Part shown: in pieces, positions 56,851-64,000 of the stretch
Layout: each line of letters starts with the position of its first letter
How positions within the stretch are numbered: position 1 is the first letter of the stretch
DNA from: Prorocentrum cordatum
Lineage: Eukaryota; Sar; Dinophyceae; Prorocentrales; Prorocentraceae
Direction of reading: 5' to 3'
NCBI GenBank assembly: GCA_963575745.1
Contig: CAUYUJ010012514.1
Location: forward strand, 57,501-121,500
DNA length: 64,000 nt
Program-made: the position numbers and the translations under genes
Notes under the pieces: model-generated
The model's database searches: none
What the model saw: only the letters and a program-made list of their open reading frames with translations
Told to the model about the DNA's origin: nothing

Positions 56851-58728
56851 CTGCGTAACCAGCGCACGCAGACACAGGAGAGCCGTACCACAGCTATTCT
56901 CAACAATCAGTTTGAGCCCACCCTCGAGCAGCGCAACATGATCAAGATGATCCGCGAGGCCAGAGGCCTCATGTTACACAGCGACAATGCCTCCACCAAA
57001 AGGTGGCGTGAATTAAACGAGGTCATCTGGAGTTACTGGGCCAATGATTTTCCTGCATATGTGAAACAAAGACACTATTGCAGAGGCCTCCATGCCATGG
57101 TGGTATGGAGCGCGAATGACATCGCATGTGCCAACCGCGGACAGAACACCGTGGACATGCGTCGCCACCAGGATCGCGCACCTACTGCCGTACGTGAGCT
57201 CCAGAAAATGGAATGTGAGGGTGGCGTCCCGACGCTCATGCCAGTACACGTACAAGTGGATGTATCACGTTTTGTCGATGTGATGCAGTATTTCCGCTGC
57301 CCCACGGTCATGGGGCCTGGCAAAGCAGCACAGTGGGGCGCACACCCGAACTTTGATTACCACACGGACGATTTGATCAGGATTATGCAAAATTGTGGTA
57401 TTACGGTTCTTCCATCAGACCACTGGATAGAAGCGCACGATAGAATCACCCCACAGGCTTGGCATGCAAAGCAGAACAACCATAACATGGCGATGTTTAC
57501 GACACAGTTCTGCGACGCAGTATGCGATCGTAACTTCTGTGCTTTGATCCAGTCACTGCCCTCTCAGCCGCATCCATTCAGGCCGCCCATACAGACTCCC
57601 GTCACGGACGAGCAGGCCCACACACAGGCCAAGGAGATCATGGCGGCTCTCGGCTTCAGAGAAAGGATGACAGACGAATGGAAGAGAGACCTCAGCCTCA
57701 CGACGCTGATGACACAGACGGCAGGCGAGATGGCCCATTGTGCGTGGATGGCATCATGCGCCGATGGTACGCTGCCGGCATCACTGCCTGCTAACGCAGG
57801 CGACACAAGCGTACCTATTCCTGGAATTCCGATACGGACACCAGCACTTGATCCTCGCGAGCCGAACAAGGCTATTCCTGAAAATGATCCATTTGGTCTT
57901 GCATACGACGACTTATTCAAGTACCTCTTACTGTTGATCAACGACTACCCTGGGGCATGGGCATCCTGGGATTCAGTCGAGAAACAAGAGCTTCTCCACC
58001 CCAAGATCATCAAAACAGTTGAGGACGCACATGCTGTTACTTGGGTTGTATTTGAACAGTTTCTACAACAGATTACCGACTTGGATGGAGACGATAACGC
58101 GACCAGATCACGACTCATTGCAGAAAACAACAGGTTGACATCTCACTGCATCGGCTCTGCTGCCGAGAACGAACAGACCATCGAAGCACGCAAAACATTC
58201 TTCAGACAGAATGCACTGGATCGCGTGGCATTGGGATACGATCCTGATGTTCCGACTTCCGTGTGGCGCGCGGCGGCCGATGCGGAACAGCCAGCACCAC
58301 CGGGTCCATTGCCTGAGCCACTGCAACCTGGCCCGCAACCGATAGCCGTGCCAAAGTCATCGACTCCTGGACCACCCCTACACCATACGCCAGCAGACCA
58401 ACAGCCAGCAGTTCAGCTCCCGAAAGCCGAGGGAGTCCCGATCCCAGACGACGGCACTGACCTAGATGCTATGGAGCTGGAGGCAACTCCTGCCGACAAC
58501 GACCCTTCTCCACACGAGATGACTTTATGGTCATGGCAGGACAGCTGCGAGCGTTCTATGTACGAGGACATCAGCCAGGTCGGGATGTTCGATAACGCAT
58601 GCACTATTCGAGAGTACAAGCTGCAAACAGGCATCAAGGACGACCATCCATACGTTTCTCCATTTTTGCGGGGTACATCCGCGGTCAATGGATTCGCTTG
58701 CCTGCAAGACGACGAATGGTTCGATTAA
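56830..58728 (+). pseudogene. Extra region 2 of the LTR element, unknown protein
   Basis: Frame 1 is open for about 630 codons and takes over from region 1 after the shift near 56,840. It begins with a helical, charged block (LEQRNMIKMIREARGLML, TKRWRELNEVIWSYWANDF), continues with His/Cys/Trp-containing globular sequence, and ends with a Pro/Ala-rich linker (about 58,285-58,450) and an acidic block. It ends at TAA 58,726, after which the frame remains open. No family is recognised; the amino-acid composition is that of a real protein and the opposite strand is not comparably open. Confidence 0.75.
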
Positions 58729-61335
58729 TTGCAACATGACGACTGTGTGATTGCTCATGCTCCTGATATTGCACAATCTGGTTGCTTTCCAGAATGGAAG
58801 TGGATATCGTTACCACATTACGACGACGTACGTTATGGTCCTGAATTACTTGATGAGTGGCTGGGAGAACCCAAATACATGAGCAAAGACACCACGACGA
58901 TGTTACGCCACGAGATCCACTACAAGAAGTTCTACAACAATCAATGTCACGATCGACGTATCAACATTTGGCCGAAGACAACAGATCGTGAGTGGCGGAC
59001 CCCAAGTAATTGGAAATCCTTTCAGGAGATGGTCCAATGGAAATTTGGTGACCGTAAAAACCACATTGGGCCCTCCATGGATGCGGCCATGACGCACTTC
59101 AAGAAAGATGGTGAGAAAGATGGGCATCCCGATTGGAACGATTATTACCCGATCTTCATCATTCGTGCGTTCCAGAAACATATTGACCCGCAGAAAAATC
59201 GGATCGAGATATACGCCAAACCAATCCCTGAGGGAGGTGACCCCAGCCGTTTCGATTGGAACAGCGTTATCGCCATTCGATGTGTTGGAGGCCACAGTTG
59301 CGTCAAACCACTTTCCAAACCATGGAACATGGGCTGGGAGAGCCTACAATGGACAGACGTGAAATACCTCCACCATGGCACGACATTCCGCGATTGGCGC
59401 AACATCCTCAAGACAGGGATCATTCCAGGCTGCGTCGATCCATCTTCTCAGAGAGACAAGCATCATAAACCATCACAACGCACGGAGGCATTCTTCAGTT
59501 CCAGCACATATATAGACACTGTCCAGAAGAATCCCCACACCTCGGTAGAGTCATACAAGTTCAATCGCTACAAGAACGAGGTCGAATTGGTGATCAACAT
59601 GGAAATCGCCACAAAAGCTGGCTGCAGATTCTGGTTGGGCGCTCAAGGCGCTATTATGACAGAGGACGTGGTTCCAGCAGCGGCAGTCATCGCAATTCGC
59701 CGTCTCCAACCACGCCACGTGCACGGCCAGCAGATATGGCCGGAGGGCCCTCCCTGGGACTATCCGCCATTGGCCGCGAGACAACCATTGAGCAAGTACG
59801 AAATTTGCGCGTATCTTCCTGGAGAGGAGTTCATCGATAAACTTCCTGGGGTTACACCAGCCAACGTGGATCACGACATGGATCAGCAGTCAAGGACGCC
59901 GTCAGCATCAGCATCTTCGGCTCAGCGACCGATTGCCCCTCAGCTGGGGGCAGCCCCTGCTGGCCGCATTTCTGGCGCCGACGCCTTGGACGAACAAATG
60001 GTCCGTGCTATGATCGACGACATCGACCACAAAACAGAAGATAACGAATGGTTAATTGCTATGTCATACTGCCGAGAGGCTCTTCGACCCATTACATCAA
60101 AGATTACACAAAAAGATTGGGATCGTCGGCCTACATTTAATGATGTTCGCATGGGGGACTTCATTGTCACCGAGAATTGGGGATCTACCAATTGTTATCA
60201 TTGCGACAATCACTACCCCAAGGGCAATCACACAACCAAGGTCCTCATGAACAAGGGCCACATATACGGCCCAATCATTCATTTCGGAGTCTTTGACAAG
60301 TTCTTTGCTGTGCAAATACCTATCCTCAACTACGGTTTACGATTGGTAAACATATGGTACAATTACAAAAACATGCCTCTCAAGGGCGTTGTCTTTGCTT
60401 TACCAATTCGCGCCGACAAATGTGCCATTGACCCGACAAATATGAATACTGCCCTGGAAGGACCATCCTCATGCCGTGACAAAATACTTCAGCACAAAAC
60501 AGATGGTGATCTGCCATATCTCGGTATGCCGAGCATTAATAAGCCACGTATCCCACGTACACCGACCAGACGGCCCGCTCCTCGGACACCCGATCCCGAA
60601 GAGCTGGTGGCCACACCTGCCGAGGATACCGCTCCCGCGGACGATGGGCCCCAACAAACGGCAGGCCAATCTGCCGAACCTCTGGTTACCGTTATTGTGG
60701 ATATATCAAACATACCACTCACTGCCGAAGAAAAAGCGGCAAATGACAATACGATCGCAGATCTATCAGCAGAGATCCAAGCAGATGAGCACGTCGACGC
60801 GAGCATCCTCGACAACGTTATTGACCCGCCAGAAGATTTCCTCAATCACCCCGACTACGACCCAGAGGAGGACACAAGGTGGACCAGACAATCGTACGAC
60901 CACAGCATATACCGCTGGGTGTCGGAGCTTTTGGTAGACTCACCTATGATAAAGATGAGGCAAATCATTGAGGTGCACACTGGCGTGGACAGATTTGTGG
61001 TGGATAGATTACAGTCGTACTTACAATTTGACGTTCAATTCGGATCCAAAGCATGGAACGCAGAGACATACTATTTGGATTACAATCATACCCACAACTG
61101 GGCACGTGACTTACCGATTTGCAGTGCAGATCGCTTCTTCAAAAAGTTGGTGCACTACCTGGGCCCAGAGACCATCGAGGAGTCGACTACAGGCGTCTTT
61201 CAATGGACCTCCAAAGTGCATCAAAACATATTGCTGGACAGTATTGCGGAGCTCCGTGACTTCACAAACTATGTTATCCATCAGAATCATCCCGCACTCC
61301 AAACGTTGCGTGATCTATTTACACATTGCATCTAG
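58729..61335 (+). pseudogene. Extra region 3 of the LTR element, with Tpt1/KptA-like domain
   Basis: Frame 1 is open for 868 codons between TAA 58,726 and TAG 61,333; neither boundary looks natural. At about residues 155-330 (counting from 58,729) is a region matching the RNA 2'-phosphotransferase family block by block: KNRIEIY, VIAIRCVGGHS, YLHHGTTFRDWRNILKTGI, RTEAFFSSS, NRYKNEVELVINMEIATKAG and CRFWLGAQGAIMT. The Arg-His-Arg-Arg tetrad of that family maps to Arg184, His216, Arg251 and Arg280; the HxH stretch beside the third residue is not conserved. Tpt1/KptA uses NAD+ to remove the 2'-phosphate from spliced tRNA, forming ADP-ribose cyclic phosphate. Downstream are a Ser/Ala linker, a second globular block with CYHCDNHYPKGNH (about 60,199), a Pro-rich linker and a helical C-terminal block. 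The domain call is firm; its function in the element is unknown. Confidence 0.8.
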
Positions 61336-63033
61336 ACATTCGGCAACCCAGGCTTCCCCGTATGGACGGAGCTGGTGGAAACACCTGCCGCGCCACGTGA
61401 CCCAGGCGCGGAGCAGGACATTCCCCAGGACCCAGGCAGCATTGCATCCGCAGCTCCTGATCAAGAAACCATGGTACGGATCATAGCCGAGCAGACGGGG
61501 GTCAACCGCGAGGAGGGCGACAACGAGTCCGCCTTGCAGGAGGAGGCTCGCCGTCCCCGTACAGAAAACGCATGCCATGGTGATACTGAGGATGCGGACA
61601 ACGACACGACAGAGCGCATAGGACTGCCAGGGGAACGATTGTCTAGGATCGAGATCGAGGGAATGAGTAGATCAATCGCTTCCCGACCGAATGCTGAGAT
61701 CGACCGCGGTGCCATGGATCAGATCGGCCGCAGTCTCGCTCGTGGTCAGGCGACCCAATGGGGATCTCGTGAACATCTCACGGTTGACGGAGCCCCAGAA
61801 ACTATCCAGCATGATATCGCGCGATGTCGGAATTGCGATCGCATCTTACCCCTAGGGATCGTTACAAATGATGGTACCCTTTGTGACATCTGCTGGCAGT
61901 ACACTGTATCTGTAGGTGCTACGGGTAAAAGTACCGCCGTCCAGAGCGACCTAGCATACCTCCAGAAGCTGACCCACTGGATCAAGACGACGCTCTCCCA
62001 GGATGACATCACGAGGTACATGAGAGACGGAGCGCAAGTCATCATGACGGGCAAGCGCTCATTTCCAGGCAATGAGAAAGACACGCTGAGGAGACTGGCC
62101 AATTCCGCTAGGAAGAGGTATCAGAAGTGGGTCGACTCTGGCCGCCCTCCTGCACGCGAGTGCAGACTGATGGGCGAGGCTGAAGACGACAGACCTCTGT
62201 ACCACCCATATGCCAATCTCGTTCAACGTGTTCTCAATGATTTGAAGTTCCACCACCAAATGACAGGCGCTCGCGTTAACGTGGGCAAGAAGGCCTGGGC
62301 CGTTGAGGACATGCGCGATGCATGTGAGATCCTCGAGACCAGCATCAGGACAGGCCAAGCTGGTCGGAAGAAATGGTGGTTGAACGAAGGCAGGCTCGAC
62401 AGACGCACGCGACAGGCTCGCGGACTTGTCGCGATTGCCCTCCCCAGGGGGGATGGCACCCGTGAGAAAGTCACGCAGCGCAAGCTTGCCGCGCTTGCTC
62501 ACGAATTGTTGGGTTCTGCCTTGGGTTCCACCGACCAGAGGGGGGTTGATTCAGGGATGAGAACCGGTCCGATCGAACCTGATGCACACTCCCAACACTC
62601 TGATGATGCCATGGAGCCGCGCCATCCGCCGCCGCCGCGCCCTGCCCCTGGCGATGATGCACGGTCTAGCGCCTCTGGCGCGGATGACCACGCGCTCGCG
62701 GGGTCGCGCGGCACTGCAGCGCAGCGGCAGGATAGCGATGACAGCTACAGACCTCGCGCGAAGAGGGCGCGTACGACAGACTACGCCGCCTGGTGGCGCG
62801 ACGACCTAGAGGACAGCCATTGGGGCCTCAGGTACTGGAGCTACTACATCAACTGCTGGATCTACATCGCGCTCAACAACGACGAGTTCGTATACATCCG
62901 CGACATCCAGTACAACAAGTGGTTTCGCCACTGGATCCCGAGGACATCTTGGGGGACGTTCACGACGAGCTACGTGACGTACGATGGCCACAGGATGTGG
63001 GACCGCAGGTTCTACGAGAACGGCAACGCGTAA
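61336..63033 (+). pseudogene. Extra region 4 of the LTR element: zinc-ribbon and aromatic C-terminus
   Basis: Same frame as region 3, continuing past TAG 61,333 to a TAA at 63,031. An acidic, disordered-looking N-terminal part (61,370-61,800) leads to CRNCDRILPLG and, 15 residues after the first pair, CDICWQY: a CxxC-x15-CxxC motif at 61,825-61,893 typical of a zinc ribbon. A basic helical region follows (KRYQKWVDSGRPPARECRL), with KFHHQMTGARVNVGKKAW beyond it. A His/Pro/Asp-rich linker, a nuclear-localisation-like RPRAKRARTT near 62,751 and about 85 residues rich in Trp and Tyr (HWGLRYWSYYINCWIYIALN) complete it. The natural end of the coding region is the TAA at 63,031. No family is recognised. 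Confidence 0.75.
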
Positions 63034-63711
63034 TGAGTCGGCCGTGAGGCCCACCGCTCGAAAGGTTTGAACTTCATTATAATACAAGTTCGCCTTGAGC
63101 GGTGGCTATTATATACTTCTAGGCCAGTTCACTATACAATACAACTGGCCACACATACACACATATTTTGCGATAGCCAAGGCAGCCTCCAAAGGAGCAG
63201 CGCCAACGGGAGTCGCCATATAGACATTTTACATACATGCAACTTTTAGTGCTCATCAACACGACCTTTCGTCTGGCCAGACATTTGCTTTGATATATAG
63301 ATGCGTATCGTAACACGATCGTGTTCATCAACACGATCTCAGAATGCATATTCTTTAGAGTCTAACTCCATTGCGTTGAGAATGATCTGACAGCTGGTGG
63401 CAACACCTGCCTCGCATAGGCGAGGCAGATTACAAGTTGCTTTAACTTGCTCAGATCCGCTTTCTCCGCCCACCCGTGTCTCATTCTTCTCCGCCCTCGA
63501 GTGCCGAAGCGTTTTGGGGGGCGCACCGAGGGGGCGCCAAAGCGTGCTTGGCGAAGAAATTGGGACCCTGGGTGATCCTTCTTACCTTACCTTGCAGCTG
63601 AGGCTATACTGACTTTGCGCTCAGCTGCCTGCAGACCTGAGGATTGACGGAGTAAAAGGGTGACGGGTTCTTTTCCTCTGTTCCCGAGTCCTTCCCTCTC
63701 GGGCGGGATTC
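63034..63711 (+). other. 3' untranslated region of the LTR element
   Basis: AT-richer sequence without a frame of interest. TCATCAACACGA-type strings recur near 63,255, 63,327 and 63,340. Pairs such as TGGCCAGTT/AACTGGCCA near 63,121 and 63,142 can form a hairpin. Confidence 0.6.
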
Positions 63712-63722
63712 GGGACGGGGGG
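63712..63722 (+). promoter_or_regulatory. Polypurine tract
   Basis: GGGACGGGGGG directly abuts TGTG of the 3' LTR, where plus-strand priming is expected. A C interrupts it, so it is a slightly imperfect tract. Confidence 0.7.
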
Positions 63723-63919
63723 TGTGAATAGAATCCGTGTGATACCCTCATATATACTCCTTATCCTCACCTCTCCTGCGCCTGGCCGTTTGGGCTCAGG
63801 TATTGGGACGGATCGATCGTACCTTTGATCGTGCAGGAGGGAAAGACATCCATCTATCCCTCCTTCCCTCTACCAGCGGATCAGGGGTTCTGTGCCCTTG
63901 TACTTCAACCCCATACACA
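63723..63919 (+). repeat. 3' long terminal repeat
   Basis: 197 bp, same length as the 5' LTR and 97% identical (six transitions). It ends CATACACA. Confidence 0.97.
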
Positions 63920-63924
63920 CGAAG
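63920..63924. repeat. Target-site duplication CGAAG (right)
   Basis: Matches 45,891-45,895. The sequence after it (TTATTCGCGCTTCGCGG, then CCTCCTCGTCTTCC) continues the GCGCGAAGTTATTCGCGC repeat seen at 30,446-30,530. Confidence 0.95.
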
Positions 63925-64000
63925 TTATTCGCGCTTCGCGGTCCTCGTTCCTTCTCCCCCTCCTCCTCGTCTTCCTTTTCTCCCTTTGGGGGAGCGGCTT

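Larger units (their letters stand above)
45896..63919 (+). mobile_element. Giant Ty1/copia-type LTR retrotransposon, 18,024 bp
   Basis: The boundaries are exact: 197-bp LTRs beginning TGTG and ending CACA, CGAAG duplicated on both sides, a primer-binding site beside the 5' LTR and a G-rich polypurine tract beside the 3' LTR. Coding order is Gag, protease, integrase, RT, RNase H; integrase before RT defines the copia superfamily. Pol is followed by about 8.2 kb of further coding sequence with a Tpt1/KptA-like domain. Ignoring nine stops and about seven indels, coding sequence spans 46,158-63,033, roughly 5,600 codons in one direction. Known copia elements are typically near 5 kb. This copy is inactive. 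Non-coding DNA is confined to about 65 bp after the 5' LTR and 690 bp before the 3' LTR. Confidence 0.97.

Noticed and set aside
54841-63033. Envelope-like gene turning the copia element into a retrovirus-like element
   Set aside because: No signal peptide, membrane segment or glycoprotein features are visible; the content is soluble, zinc-motif and enzyme-like.

Overview
Organism. The window reads as nuclear DNA of a dinoflagellate. It is GC-rich and mostly non-coding, full of microsatellites and minisatellites. It carries relics of the dinoflagellate spliced-leader (DinoSL) just upstream of decayed, coding-like segments, a non-LTR retrotransposon of the APE-endonuclease/RT/RNase H type, and a Ty1/copia element whose Gag has CCCH rather than CCHC zinc fingers. 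I cannot name the genus. No intact host gene, tRNA, rRNA or CRISPR array is supportable, and almost all long open frames outside the mobile elements are shadows of low-complexity DNA. A 100-N run at 31,626-31,725 is an assembly gap.

Layout. 1-2,205: G-rich minisatellite with a recurring conserved island and interleaved CCAGCAC-type arrays. 2,829-5,779: two decayed coding segments separated by a hairpin and a (GAC)n tract. 6,160-8,380: a dispersed repeat family, G/C homopolymers and compound microsatellites. 8,495-11,601: two decayed segments, each behind an SL relic, with a hairpin cluster between them. 12,040-15,480: telomere-like C-rich DNA, a third SL relic, a second copy of the 6.2-kb repeat and a second copy of the first satellite block. 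16,908-21,133: five copies of a TTAA-flanked MITE plus other short inverted-repeat elements. 21,565-23,735: a foldback element whose arms are minisatellites. 24,608-26,090: truncated LINE fragment. 26,100-31,600: dispersed short repeats. 32,109-39,990: near-complete LINE with a duplicated 3' tail. 40,720-45,691: minisatellites, higher-order tandem repeats and a 914-bp TIR element.

Main feature. 45,896-63,919 is one LTR retrotransposon with exact boundaries: 197-bp LTRs beginning TGTG and ending CACA, a 5-bp CGAAG target-site duplication on both sides, a tRNA-iMet-like primer site and a G-rich polypurine tract. It is 18,024 bp, several times the usual copia length. After Gag, protease, integrase, RT and RNase H it carries about 8.2 kb of further coding sequence in the same reading direction and initially the same frame as pol. 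That extra region holds a domain strongly resembling the Tpt1/KptA NAD+-dependent RNA 2'-phosphotransferase, several possible zinc-binding motifs and a basic, aromatic-rich C-terminus. This copy is dead: nine in-frame stops and about seven frameshifts interrupt it, which fits the 6 differences in 197 bp between its LTRs.

How the parts relate. Reverse transcription appears to have shaped most of the window: LTR and LINE insertion, and spliced-leader mRNA retroposition producing decayed retrogenes. Cut-and-paste MITEs and tandem duplication add the rest. The copia element inserted into a copy of a short repeat whose unoccupied relative is still visible near 30,446.
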